Positions 8,373 to 19,481 are shown, counted from the first letter of the stretch. The stretch: 64,000 nucleotides of DNA from Clostridioides difficile (GCA_012955965.1 JABBZI010000016.1:27799-91798); one strand, 5' to 3'. Numbers and translations: made by a program. The notes: generated by a model from the sequence alone, not told the origin.

Positions 8373-10967
8373 ATGGACGTAGAAAAAATGACTTTAAGAG
8401 TTCAAAAAAGTTTAAATGAGGCTTATAATGAAGCAGTAAAAAATCATAATCAACAAGTAGATGTAATTCATCTTTTTTCAGCACTTATTAATCAAGAAGA
8501 TGGATTAATACCAAATATAATCGAAAAAATGAATATATCAATTGATTCTTTGAGAAATACTGTAAACATTGAACTTGATAAGCTTCCAAAAGTATATGGA
8601 GAAGGTGCTGACTCACAAGGCGTATCAGCTACTAGAAAAATAAATGAAGTACTTATAAAGGCTGAAAGTATTTCTAAAGAATATAAAGATTCATATATAA
8701 GTGTAGAGCATGTCATGCTTGCAATGATGGAAACAGAATCAAAATCAGTTGTTGGTAAAATATTAAAACAATATAATATAAATAAAAATGACTTTTTAAA
8801 TGTATTATCACAAGTTAGAGGTAGTCAAAGAGTTGAAACACAAGACCCAGAAGGAACATATGATGCACTTGCTAGATATGGAACAAACTTAGTAGACTTA
8901 GCTAAGAAAAATAAGTTAGACCCTGTAATTGGAAGAGATGAAGAAATAAGAAGAATTATAAGAATTCTATCAAGAAGAACTAAAAATAATCCTGTGTTAA
9001 TTGGTGAACCAGGTGTAGGTAAGACTGCAATTGTTGAAGGATTAGCAGAGAGAATTGTAAGAGGAGATGTGCCAGAAGGATTAAAAGACAAAATTGTATT
9101 CTCTCTTGATATGGGAGCTTTAATTGCTGGTGCAAAATATAGAGGAGAATTTGAAGAAAGATTAAAGGCAGTTTTAAAAGAAGTTCAAAGTTCTGATGGA
9201 AAGATTATATTATTTATAGATGAGATTCACACTATAGTTGGAGCTGGTAAAACAGAAGGTTCAATGGATGCAGGAAATCTTATTAAGCCTATGCTTGCAA
9301 GAGGTGAATTAAATTGTATTGGTGCAACTACTTTTGATGAATATAGAAAATATATAGAAAAAGATAAGGCACTTGAAAGACGTTTTCAGCCTGTAATTGC
9401 AGAAGAGCCTACTGTTGAAGATACAATATCTATACTTAGAGGTTTAAAAGAAAGATTTGAGATACACCATGGAGTAAGAATACATGATAATGCTATTGTG
9501 GCAGCAGCAAAACTTTCTCATAGATATATACAAGATAGATTTTTACCAGATAAAGCAATTGATTTAATTGATGAAGCAGGAGCTATGATTCGTAGTGAAA
9601 TAGATTCATTACCAACAGAATTGGATGTTGTCAGAAGAAAGCTATTTATGCTAGAAACTGAAAGAGAAGCATTACTTAAAGAAAATGATGATAAAAGTAG
9701 GTCAAGATTGGATGATATTCAAAAAGAAATAGCAGAATTAAAATCTAAAAATGATGAAATGACTGCTAAATATGAAAAAGAAAAGAGTCAAATTTTAGAT
9801 ATTAAAAACTTGAAAGCTCAATTGGATGAAGCTAAAGGGAAAGCTGAAAAATATGAGAGAGAATATGATTTCAATAAAGCAGCTGAGGTTAAGTATGGCG
9901 AAATACCTAAATTAGAAGAACAAATAAAGAATTATGAAGAAAATATGAAAGATGGTTCTGAAAATTCACTTTTAAAGGAAGAAGTAACTGAAGAGGAAAT
10001 ATCTAGTATTGTATCAAAGTGGACAGGTATACCAGTAACTAAACTAGTTGAAGGTGAAAGAGAAAAATTACTTAAGCTAGAAGAAGAACTTCACAAAAGA
10101 GTTATAGGGCAGGATGAAGCAGTTACAGCAGTTTCAAATGCGGTAATACGTGCAAGAGCTGGTCTAAAAGATGAAAGAAAACCAATTGGTTCATTTATTT
10201 TCTTAGGACCTACAGGTGTTGGTAAAACTGAACTCGCAAAAACTCTTGCCAGAAATTTATTTGATAGTGAAGATAATATAATTAGAATTGATATGTCTGA
10301 GTACATGGAAAAACATGCTGTATCAAGATTAGTTGGACCTCCTCCAGGATATGTTGGATATGAAGAAGGAGGACAACTTACAGAAGCAGTTAGACGTGCT
10401 CCTTATTCTGTAATATTATTTGATGAGATAGAAAAAGCACATGAGGATGTATTTAATATGTTCTTACAAATATTAGATGATGGTAGACTTACTGATAATA
10501 AAGGTAAGACTGTAGACTTTAAAAATACTCTTATAATAATGACTTCTAATATAGGAAGTAATTATTTATTAGAAGCAGGAGGAAATATAACAGAGACTAT
10601 TAACAATTTGGTAATGAATGAAATGAAGCACAGATTTAAACCTGAGTTTTTAAATAGAGTAGATGACATTATAATGTTCAAACCTCTAGACCAAGAAAAT
10701 ATCAAGAAAATTATAGACATATTTATGGCAGATTTAAAAAATAGATTAAAAGAAAAAGATATTAATATTGAAGTTACAGATTCAGCTAAAGATGTTATGG
10801 TGAGAGAGGGATATGACCCTGTATATGGAGCAAGACCTCTTAAGAGGTATATAGGAAATACATTAGAAACTGTGATTGCAAAGAAACTTATTGCTGGAGA
10901 AGTGTATAATGGATGTACTATAGTTATAGATGGAAAAGATGAAAATATAGAAGTTCTAGTTAAATAA
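8373..10967 (+). CDS. clpB: ATP-dependent disaggregase ClpB
   Basis: 864-residue AAA+ chaperone that extracts polypeptides from aggregates together with DnaK. Order: N-terminal Clp repeats (1-145), first ATPase with Walker A GEPGVGKT (211-218) and LFIDEIHT, a coiled-coil middle domain (about 410-530, many KEKSQ/KNLKAQL heptads) that marks ClpB rather than ClpA or ClpC, second ATPase with GPTGVGKT (about 612-619), the pore loop GYVGYEEGG, and a C-terminal small domain. It lacks the IGF/L loop for ClpP. GGAGGG precedes the ATG, and a strong terminator follows. Confidence 0.96.
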   Translation: MDVEKMTLRVQKSLNEAYNEAVKNHNQQVDVIHLFSALINQEDGLIPNIIEKMNISIDSLRNTVNIELDKLPKVYGEGADSQGVSATRKINEVLIKAESISKEYKDSYISVEHVMLAMMETESKSVVGKILKQYNINKNDFLNVLSQVRGSQRVETQDPEGTYDALARYGTNLVDLAKKNKLDPVIGRDEEIRRIIRILSRRTKNNPVLIGEPGVGKTAIVEGLAERIVRGDVPEGLKDKIVFSLDMGALIAGAKYRGEFEERLKAVLKEVQSSDGKIILFIDEIHTIVGAGKTEGSMDAGNLIKPMLARGELNCIGATTFDEYRKYIEKDKALERRFQPVIAEEPTVEDTISILRGLKERFEIHHGVRIHDNAIVAAAKLSHRYIQDRFLPDKAIDLIDEAGAMIRSEIDSLPTELDVVRRKLFMLETEREALLKENDDKSRSRLDDIQKEIAELKSKNDEMTAKYEKEKSQILDIKNLKAQLDEAKGKAEKYEREYDFNKAAEVKYGEIPKLEEQIKNYEENMKDGSENSLLKEEVTEEEISSIVSKWTGIPVTKLVEGEREKLLKLEEELHKRVIGQDEAVTAVSNAVIRARAGLKDERKPIGSFIFLGPTGVGKTELAKTLARNLFDSEDNIIRIDMSEYMEKHAVSRLVGPPPGYVGYEEGGQLTEAVRRAPYSVILFDEIEKAHEDVFNMFLQILDDGRLTDNKGKTVDFKNTLIIMTSNIGSNYLLEAGGNITETINNLVMNEMKHRFKPEFLNRVDDIIMFKPLDQENIKKIIDIFMADLKNRLKEKDINIEVTDSAKDVMVREGYDPVYGARPLKRYIGNTLETVIAKKLIAGEVYNGCTIVIDGKDENIEVLVK

Positions 10968-10971
10968 TGAA

Positions 10972-11018
10972 AAAAGAAGCAGGATATAATATATCAGATA
11001 TTTTATCCTGCTTCTTTT
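10972..11018 (+). terminator. Strong intrinsic terminator after clpB
   Basis: AAAAGAAGCAGGATA pairs perfectly with TATCCTGCTTCTTTT over 15 bp, beginning five bases after the clpB stop. Confidence 0.93.
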
Positions 11019-11181
11019 GATTTATAAACTATAATAAGATATATGCTTTATCAAACTAATAAAAATATTTTTAAATAAGTATATTCAAACTAAATTTGAT
11101 TCAAAGTCAGCATTTTAACAAATTCTCTATAATATATTTATAGTTTTAAGATATTCATAACTTTAGTATAATTGTAAAAAA

Positions 11182-12603
11182 TTATTGTTCATTTTTATCC
11201 TGTTTAAATAAATAAAAACCAATTAATATTGCACCTATTAAGCAAAGAAGTGTAATAATGATATAAACATTTCTCATTCCAAATATAAATATCTTATCAT
11301 TACCAATTATATAATCATTAACCCTATACCCAGCTTTAATACTCATAAAATTATATAAAAGTGTTGTAGAAATAGTAATACCTATAACTTGACCTAAATT
11401 TCTTACAAGGGAATTTATACTTCCAACAACTCCTAATTTGCTTTTAGGACAATTTGACATTATCAAAGAATTGTTGGCAGGTTGAAATATAGATTGTCCT
11501 ATTGATATTATTGATACAGAAATCACAAATAAAATAAGAATAGAGCTCTCCTCTAATCTTGACATTAAGAAAAATCCAAAACTCATAACAATAAGACCAA
11601 CTAAAATAATTTTTTCTGACTTAATTTTATCTGATATATTACCAAATACTGGTGAAAAAATGGCTAAAATTAAAGGTGATAATATCATAAATAAACCTGC
11701 ATGAATGGGTGAAAGTTTCATAGTATTTTGTAAATAAAATGGAATTAGAATACTAGATGATGCAATACAAATGAATGATGTAAGAGCGCAGACTAAATTC
11801 AACGAAAATTTTAAATTTCTAAAAATTCCAAGGTCAAGAAGTGGTTGAGGATGTCTTTTTTCTAATATCAAAAATAATATAATAAAAATAATTGATAATA
11901 ATAGTGAAATTAATATATATGGACTTAGCAATCCTATTTGTTGAGCACTAATTAGAGCACTAAAAAATAGTGTTGTTCCTAAAAATTGAAGTATAGCACC
12001 ATTCTTATCCATCTTTTCTGAAGTTTTTTTATTATTTGGAAGAAATTTTGTATTTAAAAATATTACAATAATACCTATTGGAATATTTATAAAGAATATA
12101 AAATTCCAATTAAATATTGATAAAATAAATCCTCCTATGGATGGTCCAACCATATTGCCAAGAGCAACAGCAGTAACTAAAATTCCTAAAGCTTTACCTC
12201 TACTTTCCTTTGGAAATAATTCTGTAATAATTCCATGATTATTTGCCATGTAGGCAGAAGCACCTATTCCTTGAATAAAACGGCAAATTATAAGTAAAGT
12301 TAAAGAATTACTTAATCCACATAATAATGAAGCTGTTGTAAAAAGAATAGTGCCTACTTGAAATATTCTAGATTTACCAAGAATATCTCCAAGTCTTCCA
12401 AAAAATAGTAGTGTTGAACAAATAATAATTGAATAACTTGCTATTACCCATTCAATAGATGATAGAGAGACATTTAATTTACTTGCAAGAACTGGAAGTG
12501 CTACATTTATAATACTAGAATCCAATGTTGCCATAAAAGTCATTGCTATAACTACAAATAAAACTGTTGTATTTTTTTTGTTTTCTTTAAAAGATTTTGT
12601 CAT
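11182..12603 (-). CDS. MFS drug exporter, EmrB/QacA (DHA2) family
   Basis: About 473 residues with 14 predicted membrane helices. Signature segments are MTFMATLDSSIINVALP in helix 1 (DHA2 motif), a motif A-like loop FFGRLGDILGKSR, and motif C-like GNMVGPSIGGFI. The protein exports small molecules using the proton gradient. The frame is open for 60 further codons upstream, but AAGGAGGT lies seven bases before the ATG at 12603 and the upstream part would overlap the divergent regulator gene, so this start is preferred. The neighbouring divergent AraC regulator probably controls it. Confidence 0.88.
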   Translation of the reverse strand: MTKSFKENKKNTTVLFVVIAMTFMATLDSSIINVALPVLASKLNVSLSSIEWVIASYSIIICSTLLFFGRLGDILGKSRIFQVGTILFTTASLLCGLSNSLTLLIICRFIQGIGASAYMANNHGIITELFPKESRGKALGILVTAVALGNMVGPSIGGFILSIFNWNFIFFINIPIGIIVIFLNTKFLPNNKKTSEKMDKNGAILQFLGTTLFFSALISAQQIGLLSPYILISLLLSIIFIILFLILEKRHPQPLLDLGIFRNLKFSLNLVCALTSFICIASSSILIPFYLQNTMKLSPIHAGLFMILSPLILAIFSPVFGNISDKIKSEKIILVGLIVMSFGFFLMSRLEESSILILFVISVSIISIGQSIFQPANNSLIMSNCPKSKLGVVGSINSLVRNLGQVIGITISTTLLYNFMSIKAGYRVNDYIIGNDKIFIFGMRNVYIIITLLCLIGAILIGFYLFKQDKNEQ

Positions 12604-12744
12604 TTTTATTACCTCCTTATTATAATGACTAGCATTATTTTGATGTTTACAATAATAATTACATTTTATATAATATCGATATGAAATAATGAATACAACA
12701 ACGATATTGCTTATAATTAGCACTATTTTGATAAGAGGTAAATA
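12604..12744. promoter_or_regulatory. Divergent promoter region with a 15-bp direct repeat
   Basis: TAGCATTATTTTGAT at 12630-12644 and TAGCACTATTTTGAT at 12718-12732 match at 14 of 15 positions, 88 bp apart, one near each divergent gene. AraC-type activators bind direct repeats, so these are candidate binding sites for the adjacent regulator. Confidence 0.5.
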
Positions 12745-13632
12745 ATGAATGATAAAAACACGTATTTTGATAGAAAAGGTCAAGAAAGCTTCATAGATAT
12801 TTTTTTAAAAGAGGATATTAAAAAAGGAGAAAATTTTAAAAGACATTGGCATGAGCATATACAAATATATTATTTTTTTGATGGTATAGCATACTTAGAA
12901 TGTGGTTTGAATAATTTTAAAGTAGTGTCTGGAAATATTGTAATAGCAAATAGTAATGAATTGCATTATTTAGAAAGCCTATCAGATAATCTAAAATTCT
13001 ACACTATTCGTATTGAACCTAGTTTTCTTTTTAGTAATCAAGTTGATTTGTTACAAGCTAAGTACTTAGCACCATTAACTCTAAATCGTATTGTATTTAA
13101 GAATTTAATTCAAAACGATTCTTTTATTTTAAAATACATTAAAGCTATACTTGATGAATATCACAATAAAGAAATTGGATATGAGTTATCTATAAAAGCT
13201 AATGTCTATCAATTGATAGTATTCTTGTTAAGAAATTATGTTGATAAAATGTTTTCTGAAGAAGAATTTATAGAAAGAAAATATTCTTTAGAAAAATTTG
13301 AATGTATATTTGATTTGATAGAGGAAAAATATATGGATAAAATTACACTAAAAGAACTTGCTAGCAATGTGAATTTGAGTGTACATCATTTTTGTAGAAC
13401 ATTCAAACAAATAACAGGTAAGACGACAACTGATTATATAAATGGAGTTAGACTTGATAAGGCTATATATTATTTAAAACAAACAGATTTAAACATGACA
13501 GAAATTGCTATGAGATGTGGTTTTGATAGTATAAATTATTTTAGTCGTTTATTTAAAAAGAATTATGATATATCCCCAACTAAATATAGACAGGAGCATA
13601 GGGATACTTGTAGTATTATTTTAAAGAAATAA
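12745..13632 (+). CDS. AraC-family transcriptional regulator with cupin sensor domain
   Basis: 295 residues. The N-terminal 150 form a cupin-like ligand pocket (RHWHEHIQIYYFFDG, GNIVIANSNELHYL); the C-terminal 100 form the double-HTH AraC DNA-binding domain (ITLKELASNVNLSVHHFCR, MTEIAMRCGFDSINYFSRLF). It is divergent from the MFS exporter gene with two shared direct repeats between them, which suggests local activation of the exporter in response to a small ligand. Confidence 0.85.
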   Translation: MNDKNTYFDRKGQESFIDIFLKEDIKKGENFKRHWHEHIQIYYFFDGIAYLECGLNNFKVVSGNIVIANSNELHYLESLSDNLKFYTIRIEPSFLFSNQVDLLQAKYLAPLTLNRIVFKNLIQNDSFILKYIKAILDEYHNKEIGYELSIKANVYQLIVFLLRNYVDKMFSEEEFIERKYSLEKFECIFDLIEEKYMDKITLKELASNVNLSVHHFCRTFKQITGKTTTDYINGVRLDKAIYYLKQTDLNMTEIAMRCGFDSINYFSRLFKKNYDISPTKYRQEHRDTCSIILKK

Positions 13633-13774
13633 TAATAAATAAGCTATAAATGTACTTTATAGAAAATATAGGATTTTGAGTTTTTTATAAATATTGATAA
13701 AATCTATGATATAAAAGAGCAAAATTATTAATGAGATTTAAGTAGTAAATGAATATGAAAGGATATTGTACCTA

Positions 13775-14245
13775 ATGAAAAATATTTTTTATTATGAAAC
13801 CAAAATTGGGAAAATAGGAATAGCAGAAAAAAATAATTGTATTACAAATTTGTTTTTTGACACATCTATTTTAAATTCTAAAGAATACTTGGTCAAAGAA
13901 ACCGAAATTATAAAAGAAGCAAGCAAACAACTAAAGGAATATTTAGATGGGAATAGAAAAGCGTTTGATTTGCCTTTAGAGTTGTTAGGAAGTGAGTTTA
14001 GTAAAAAAGTTTGGAATGAGCTTTGTAAAATTCCGTATGGAGAAACAAAGACTTATACAGAGTTAGCAAGTATAATTAATAATCCTAAAGCATACAGGGC
14101 TGTAGGAATGGCAAATAGCAAAAATCCTATTTCTATTTTTATACCTTGTCACAGACTTGTAGGTTCTAATGGCAGTTTGAGAGGTTATCTAGGAGGAATA
14201 AAGGTAAAGGAATATTTATTGAAACTTGAAAAAGAGAATAAATAA
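13775..14245 (+). CDS. Methylated-DNA--protein-cysteine methyltransferase
   Basis: About 156 residues. Suicide DNA-repair protein that moves the alkyl group from O6-alkylguanine to its own cysteine. The active-site motif IPCHRLVG (Cys near 125), the HTH IPYGETKTYTELA and the arginine-finger region KAYRAVGMANSKNP are all present. A TTG nine bases upstream is also open, but AAAGGA is better spaced for the ATG used here. No Ada-type zinc domain is present. Confidence 0.92.
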   Translation: MKNIFYYETKIGKIGIAEKNNCITNLFFDTSILNSKEYLVKETEIIKEASKQLKEYLDGNRKAFDLPLELLGSEFSKKVWNELCKIPYGETKTYTELASIINNPKAYRAVGMANSKNPISIFIPCHRLVGSNGSLRGYLGGIKVKEYLLKLEKENK

Positions 14246-14620
14246 TATATGTAAAAATAAAAGTTTAAAACAATGCTTATTATAGAAAAACTAAATTTTA
14301 TTTGAAAAATTACAAATAAGCCAAATGAATATAAAAGATTTATATATTTATAAAAAATTTTATAATAAAAATTATCTTGAAAAATATATAAAAATATAAA
14401 AAATATACAAGATTCTACAATAATAGATTTTTTTGTTATTATTACGAGTTTTTTATTGCATCTGTAGAATAAAAGTATTATTATATAGTTAAGATAATTA
14501 TCTAGGGATATTTTGGATAATAATGATATGTTTTATAAAATAAAAATATAATTACATAAACTTTATTAAAAAATTGTTGGAAATTTCTGACTAACATTAA
14601 GAACGTAAGTTTGTTGGGGG
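14246..14620. other. Intergenic stretch without a recognised gene
   Basis: Very AT-rich. The only structure noted is a weak inverted repeat, GATTCTACA near 14411 and TGTAGAAT near 14463, too far apart to be a confident terminator. Confidence 0.4.
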
Positions 14621-14770
14621 ATGGTGTATGTGGAAAAATCAAATACTACTGTTACAAGAAAAGAAAAAATTGAAGATACAGGAATGAAATTAGATTATTT
14701 ATTGAGTGAAGATATTACTTTTTATGAATTATTACTTGAGGTTTTGAATAAAGAAAAAGAAGAGAATTAA
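14621..14770 (+). CDS. Small acidic protein of unknown function
   Basis: A 49-codon frame (MVYVEKSNTTVTRKEKIE...) rich in Lys/Glu with a central amphipathic stretch YLLSEDITFYELLLEVL. GGGGG lies directly before the ATG, and GTG codons 3 and 9 bases downstream are alternative starts. Its tail overlaps by four bases the end of the convergent XRE gene. No homologue is recognised; it could be a partner of the XRE regulator. Confidence 0.4.
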   Translation: MVYVEKSNTTVTRKEKIEDTGMKLDYLLSEDITFYELLLEVLNKEKEEN

Positions 14771-15138
14771 TTCTCTTCTTTAAGAAATCTTTTTAGATAA
14801 GCATTATCAATCATTTTTTCTATAGCTTCTCTATCTTCTTTTTCAAGAGAATATATTTTTTCTAATAGTTTTTTTGTTTTTTCACTGACTGCTAAGTTCT
14901 CTATGATTAATTTATCTTCTTTACTTATCTTTGTACTTTCATTTACACCCAGTAAATAATCAGTGGATGTCTTCAATTCTTTTGCCAATCTTACTATAAT
15001 TTCACTTTTAGGTTCTCGTAAATTATTTTCATAACGTGATAAACTAGCCTCAGTTATACCGACTTTAGTAGCAAGTTCTTTTTGATTTATATCCAATTTT
15101 TTTCGTAAATTTGATATTCTATCTCCTAAACTTTCCAT
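14767..15138 (-). CDS. XRE-family transcriptional regulator
   Basis: 123 residues. The N-terminal HTH (LGDRISNLRKKLDINQKELA, then KVGITEASLSRYENNLREP) is a clear phage-repressor-type fold ending in the TDYLLG motif; the C-terminal 50 residues form a helical dimerisation region like that of SinR/Xre regulators. AGGAGTG precedes the ATG. A long perfect inverted repeat upstream is its probable operator. Confidence 0.85.
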   Translation of the reverse strand: MESLGDRISNLRKKLDINQKELATKVGITEASLSRYENNLREPKSEIIVRLAKELKTSTDYLLGVNESTKISKEDKLIIENLAVSEKTKKLLEKIYSLEKEDREAIEKMIDNAYLKRFLKEEN

Positions 15139-15243
15139 ATGTACATCACTCCTTACCGAAATTATAAGTTATTTTTATAAAAAGTAAAATAAAATTACCA
15201 AAAATATAAAAAAAAAAGATTAAAATAATAAAATACATTGAAA

Positions 15244-15287
15244 ATTACCATTTGTATATGTATAATATGAATTATACAAATGGTAAT
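15244..15287. promoter_or_regulatory. Inverted-repeat operator of the XRE regulator
   Basis: ATTACCATTTGTATA and TATACAAATGGTAAT are perfect 15-bp inverted copies separated by 14 bases. A further direct half-site, ATTACCAAATGTATA, lies at 15391-15405, and a shorter ATTACCA near 15195. The cluster sits between the regulator and the rightward gene at 15531, so both are likely targets. Confidence 0.65.
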
Positions 15288-15530
15288 TGATAAAGAGGTG
15301 ATATTCTGAAAATAAAAACATAAATAATTAATAGATATATACTACTTAGATACATTTAATTTGAATATAAATAAATATTTCAATAATAAAATTACCAAAT
15401 GTATAAGACGATACTATAGTATTAACAATTTGATGTTTCAATAAATTTAAATGTTTAAATAAGTTAGAAATTAATTATATGAAATTGATTCTTATAAATT
15501 AAAATAAGTTGAGTAGATGGAGGAATTAAT

Positions 15531-15785
15531 GTGATAATAATTAGAAGTCAAGATAAAACTGATTTAATGCAGGCTAATCAAATTAAAATAAATGATAGTG
15601 AAGTTTATGTAGTATTTGAAAGGTTTAATACTATAAAAATAGGAACTTATGAAAGTAATGCAAGAGCCATACAAGTGTTGGATAATATACAAAGTTTTAT
15701 TGAGAATGGAACAAAATATGATTACATAACAGCTAACAAAGTTAGATATAATATTAATAAAATATTTCAGATGCCAATTAAATAG
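15531..15785 (+). CDS. Small hypothetical protein
   Basis: 84 residues starting with GTG eight bases after GGAGG. The protein looks like a compact alpha/beta fold (INDSEVYVVFERFNTIKIGTY, then ARAIQVLDNIQSFIENG) without known motif. It lies downstream of the XRE operator cluster, which includes a half-site at 15391, so it may be under that regulator's control. A strong terminator follows. Confidence 0.6.
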   Translation: MIIIRSQDKTDLMQANQIKINDSEVYVVFERFNTIKIGTYESNARAIQVLDNIQSFIENGTKYDYITANKVRYNINKIFQMPIK

Positions 15786-15810
15786 TGAGTGTGTTTTATG
15801 CTTAAGAATT

Positions 15811-15850
15811 AAAGCCTTCTTTTCTTTATAGAAATAGAAAAGAAGGCTTT
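15811..15850. terminator. Bidirectional terminator
   Basis: AAAGCCTTCTTTTCT pairs with AGAAAAGAAGGCTTT. It lies between convergent genes and has T-rich ends in both directions, so it can serve both. Confidence 0.88.
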
Positions 15851-15897
15851 ACATATTTATGAATATTGAAGTATTTTTGTTTTTAAATTTAGATTAT

Positions 15898-16575
15898 TTA
15901 ATAGTATATTAGCGACCAATTAAATAATAAGAATTCTCCTAAAACAGCCAATATTAAATATATGACAGCTTCATTTTTATAAAGAGAGGTATTTTTTTTA
16001 TTTATATCATCATCCATTGTAATAGCAATTTCATCTTGAATGATATTTTTACAGATAGGTTCTAAAATAGTATTTTTTTTCAATAGATTAAATAACTTAC
16101 TTACATATACCCATATAAAATATCCTAAAATAGCCCCTAATGTGTTCATCATTAAATCGTCAATATCTGTAGTTCTAAGGTTAAATAATTGAAAAAATTC
16201 AATTGCTAAAGAGAAACCTAATCCAGTTATTGATACATTATTAATATTTCTAAATTCTTTCCAAATTAAAGGAAGTAAGAATCCTAAAGGCATAAACATA
16301 ATTATATTTAAAACATATGTTAAAGCGCCAACTGAACTAAATGGTATTATATTTATTTCATTAAGTCTAATAATTTCGTTGTACTTTCCTATATCCCATA
16401 TGCTACCAATACCAGCTTTACTAAGTGCTAAGTAAATATATAATAAAAAAATGTATACCCATATTAAATGTATTACTACATTCTTTTTACACTTCAAGTT
16501 TTTTCTTTTTATGACAATTATTTGATATATTAAGCAAGGAAGTATAGCGCAAAGAAATGAATAAAGTGTCCACAT
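15898..16575 (-). CDS. VanZ-family membrane protein
   Basis: 225 residues with about five membrane segments. The VanZ-like core is visible: NIIPFSSVGALTYVLNIIMF, then MPLGFLLPLIW and the conserved FSLAIEFFQLFNLRTTDIDDLMMN(T)-LG motif. VanZ relatives confer low-level teicoplanin resistance or act on surface lipids; a role here is not established. An extra C-terminal helix after residue 190 is present. Confidence 0.82.
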   Translation of the reverse strand: MWTLYSFLCAILPCLIYQIIVIKRKNLKCKKNVVIHLIWVYIFLLYIYLALSKAGIGSIWDIGKYNEIIRLNEINIIPFSSVGALTYVLNIIMFMPLGFLLPLIWKEFRNINNVSITGLGFSLAIEFFQLFNLRTTDIDDLMMNTLGAILGYFIWVYVSKLFNLLKKNTILEPICKNIIQDEIAITMDDDINKKNTSLYKNEAVIYLILAVLGEFLLFNWSLIYY

Positions 16576-16838
16576 AATTGTATTTTATCTCCTTTCAAAA
16601 TTTATGTTTTTAGCTATATAACTGCTATCTTTATATTAAGCTTTAAATTTTAAAAATCTTTTAATAAAATCTTAAAAATTTATTAATTTATAAAAATATA
16701 TTATTAATCTTAATAAAATACAGAAAATCGAACCTCCTATACTTATATGTAGATGCTTAAAAAATTTTATCATATGCATAAATATTATAAATATATGGAA
16801 ATAATAATAGTATATTTTGGTAAAATAGGAGGGATTCT

Positions 16839-17138
16839 ATGAAATGGATTAAATGGTATAGTATTACATGTATATGTATTTTTATACTTGTAGCTTTTTA
16901 TATACTAATATTTCCTAGTAAAGTAAAGTCGATTGACACTTCATCTGCATATAGTTTTATTGAAAAGAAAATTCCAAAAAGTGCAGTATATCAAGGTTAT
17001 AAGAAGAACCCAATAAATGGAACTACTACAATTTATTACAGCTACAATAATTCAACTCATATAGTTAAATTTTCGCATCCAGAAGAAGGTTCAAGAGAAA
17101 TTGACTGGGATAAAGTTTCAAATATTAGATTTGATTAA
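16839..17138 (+). CDS. Small membrane-anchored hypothetical protein
   Basis: 99 residues: one N-terminal membrane helix (ITCICIFILVAFYILIFP) and an extracytoplasmic domain of about 70 residues with beta-strand pattern (NGTTTIYYSYNNSTHIVKFS). GGAGGG precedes the ATG. No family recognised. It is divergent from the VanZ gene. Confidence 0.6.
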   Translation: MKWIKWYSITCICIFILVAFYILIFPSKVKSIDTSSAYSFIEKKIPKSAVYQGYKKNPINGTTTIYYSYNNSTHIVKFSHPEEGSREIDWDKVSNIRFD

Positions 17139-17263
17139 AGTAAAAGTATTCAAAAAATACAAATGCTAAAAAGTTAAATATATAAAACAAAAAACTTCTT
17201 TAGAGTTCATATATTTAGTATAATTGGAGTTATTGTTTTTAGGAAACAAATTTTAGCTTATTG

Positions 17264-17296
17264 AGTAGTTAATCAAAATGATTAACTACTTTTTTG
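17264..17296 (+). terminator. Intrinsic terminator
   Basis: AGTAGTTAATC and GATTAACTACT form an 11-bp perfect stem with loop AAAAT and a following T run. It closes the small membrane-protein transcript. Confidence 0.9.
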
Positions 17297-17460
17297 TACC
17301 ACAACAAGAGTATAAATTTAAGTAGACAATATGGTTATCAATTCCTTACACTAGAAAAATAAAAATTGCCATCAAAACATATGAAAGTGAAAGTATATTA
17401 AAAATATAATTATATAATCCAATTGTATAATATATTTATAGTAAATCGTAATAATTTTAC

Positions 17461-17476
17461 ATTAGTATATACTAAT
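17461..17476. promoter_or_regulatory. Palindrome upstream of ilvD
   Basis: ATTAGTATATACTAAT is a perfect 16-bp palindrome about 90 bases before the ilvD start, in the promoter region; a possible operator of unknown regulator. No T-box or attenuator structure was seen in the gap. Confidence 0.35.
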
Positions 17477-17564
17477 ATTTTTTAGATTTTTCGTAATTAA
17501 TTAATAGAAAAATGTATTATAATAATATTATGAAAATTTAAAAAAGTAAGAAAGAGGTAATATT

Positions 17565-19220
17565 ATGAGAAGTGATATAAAAAAAGGAATAGAAGGAGCT
17601 CCAAAGAGAGCATTAATGTATGGGATGGGTCTTACTAAAGAAGAAATTGAAAGACCTTTAATAGGTATAGTAAATGCACAGAATGAAGTAATTCCTGGTC
17701 ATCTACATCTTGATGAAATAGCAGAAGCAGCAAAAAATGGAGTTAGAATGAGTGGTGGTTTACCATTAGAATTTCCAGCTATAGGAGTGTGTGATGGTAT
17801 AGCTATGGGACATGTTGGAATGAATTATTCACTTGCTTCAAGAGAATTAATAGCAGATTCAATAGAAGCTATGGCTATGGCACATGGTTTTGATGCCTTA
17901 GTACTTATACCTAATTGTGATAAGATAGTACCAGGAATGTTAATGGCAGCTGCAAGACTTAATATACCAAGTATTGTTGTGAGTGGAGGACCTATGCTTT
18001 CAGGCAAAAAAAATGGAAAAGTATATGACTTTAACTCTGCGATGGAAGGTGTTGGAGCATGTAAAGATGGAACAATGAGTGAAGTCGAATTAGAAGAATT
18101 AGCTATGAACTCTTGTCCTGGATGTGGTTCATGTTCTGGACTTTTTACAGCAAATAGCATGAATTGTTTGACAGAAGCATTAGGTATGGGAATTCCTTAT
18201 AATGGTACTGCTGCATCACATTCTGGAGAAAGAAAAAGAATAGCAAAATATGCAGGTATGTATGTTATGGAACTACTTAAAAATGATATAAAACCTAGAG
18301 ATATTTTAACAGTAGATGCGTTTAAAAATGCAATAACTGTAGATATGGCAATGGCTGGTTCTACAAATACAGTACTTCATTTGCCTGCAATAGCTTATGA
18401 AGCAGGAATAGAACTTAACTTAGATTTTTTCGATGAAATAAGTGAGAAGACTCCTTGTTTGACAAAATTAAGTCCAAGTGGTAAGCATCATATTGAAGAT
18501 TTACATATGGCAGGAGGAATTCCAGCTATAATGAATGAACTCTCTAAGATAGAAGGAATAAACTTAGACTGTAAAACTGTGACAGGTAAGACTATAGGAG
18601 AAAATATAAGAAACTGTAGAATAGAAAATGAGGAAGTAATACATACATTAAAAAATCCATATAGCGACCAAGGTGGTCTTGCAATCTTGAGAGGAAATCT
18701 TGCTACAAATGGAGCAGTTGTAAAAAAATCAGCAGTTGCAGAAGAAATGTTAGTTCATGAAGGACTAGCAAGAGTTTTTAATTCAGAAGAAGAAGCTGTA
18801 AGCGCTATATTTGCTAAAAAAATAAATAAAGGTGATGTTATAGTTATAAGATATGAAGGACCAAAAGGAGGTCCAGGAATGAAAGAAATGTTATCTCCTA
18901 CTTCAGCAGTTGCAGGAATGGGACTTGATAAACACGTTGCGCTTCTTACTGATGGGCGTTTTTCAGGAGCAACTAGAGGAGCATCTATAGGTCACATTTC
19001 TCCAGAAGCTATGGAAGGAGGTTTAATTGGAATAGTTGAAGAGGGCGATATAATTTCTATCAATATACCAGATAAAAAATTAGAGTTAAAAGTAAATGAA
19101 ATTGAAATAGAAAATAGAAGATTAAAATTTAGGCCTTTAGAGCCAAAGATAAAACATGGATACTTAAGTAGATATGCTAAACTGGTAACATCAGCAAATA
19201 CAGGAGCAGTATTGAAATAG
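17565..19220 (+). CDS. ilvD: Dihydroxy-acid dehydratase
   Basis: 551-residue Fe-S enzyme of branched-chain amino-acid synthesis; it dehydrates 2,3-dihydroxy-isovalerate or -methylvalerate to the 2-oxo acids. Cluster-binding cysteines are visible in [20 protein letters not shown] and [10 protein letters not shown]. The C-terminal [13 protein letters not shown] and GHISPEA segments are IlvD/Edd signatures; the length suits IlvD rather than the longer 6-phosphogluconate dehydratase. AAAGAGGTAA precedes the ATG. It stands alone here, without other ilv genes. Confidence 0.95.
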   Translation: MRSDIKKGIEGAPKRALMYGMGLTKEEIERPLIGIVNAQNEVIPGHLHLDEIAEAAKNGVRMSGGLPLEFPAIGVCDGIAMGHVGMNYSLASRELIADSIEAMAMAHGFDALVLIPNCDKIVPGMLMAAARLNIPSIVVSGGPMLSGKKNGKVYDFNSAMEGVGACKDGTMSEVELEELAMNSCPGCGSCSGLFTANSMNCLTEALGMGIPYNGTAASHSGERKRIAKYAGMYVMELLKNDIKPRDILTVDAFKNAITVDMAMAGSTNTVLHLPAIAYEAGIELNLDFFDEISEKTPCLTKLSPSGKHHIEDLHMAGGIPAIMNELSKIEGINLDCKTVTGKTIGENIRNCRIENEEVIHTLKNPYSDQGGLAILRGNLATNGAVVKKSAVAEEMLVHEGLARVFNSEEEAVSAIFAKKINKGDVIVIRYEGPKGGPGMKEMLSPTSAVAGMGLDKHVALLTDGRFSGATRGASIGHISPEAMEGGLIGIVEEGDIISINIPDKKLELKVNEIEIENRRLKFRPLEPKIKHGYLSRYAKLVTSANTGAVLK

Positions 19221-19481
19221 TAGATTATGTCTAAGAGATTTAACTCATATAAGGATGTTGAACTTCTTACATGTTAAAATATAAATATATGTAAATTTTT
19301 TCTTTTAATATAATTATCTAAATATTATTTTATATACAGTAAAATATGACTCCTAAAAATAAAAAATACATCATAAATATAAATAAGTGGATATAAGTTA
19401 TTAATTTGATTTATAAACTTATCATGAAAGCAAATTTATAATATTTATAAGTAATAAAATTTTTAGGAGGATATATATACA

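Noticed and set aside
11182..12783. The longer MFS frame beginning at 12783
   Set aside because: The first 60 residues would overlap the divergent AraC gene and lack a ribosome site, while AAGGAGGT fits the start at 12603.
17565..19220. Phosphogluconate dehydratase (Edd) instead of IlvD
   Set aside because: Length of 551 and the motif set fit dihydroxy-acid dehydratase; Edd is longer and no Entner-Doudoroff genes are nearby.
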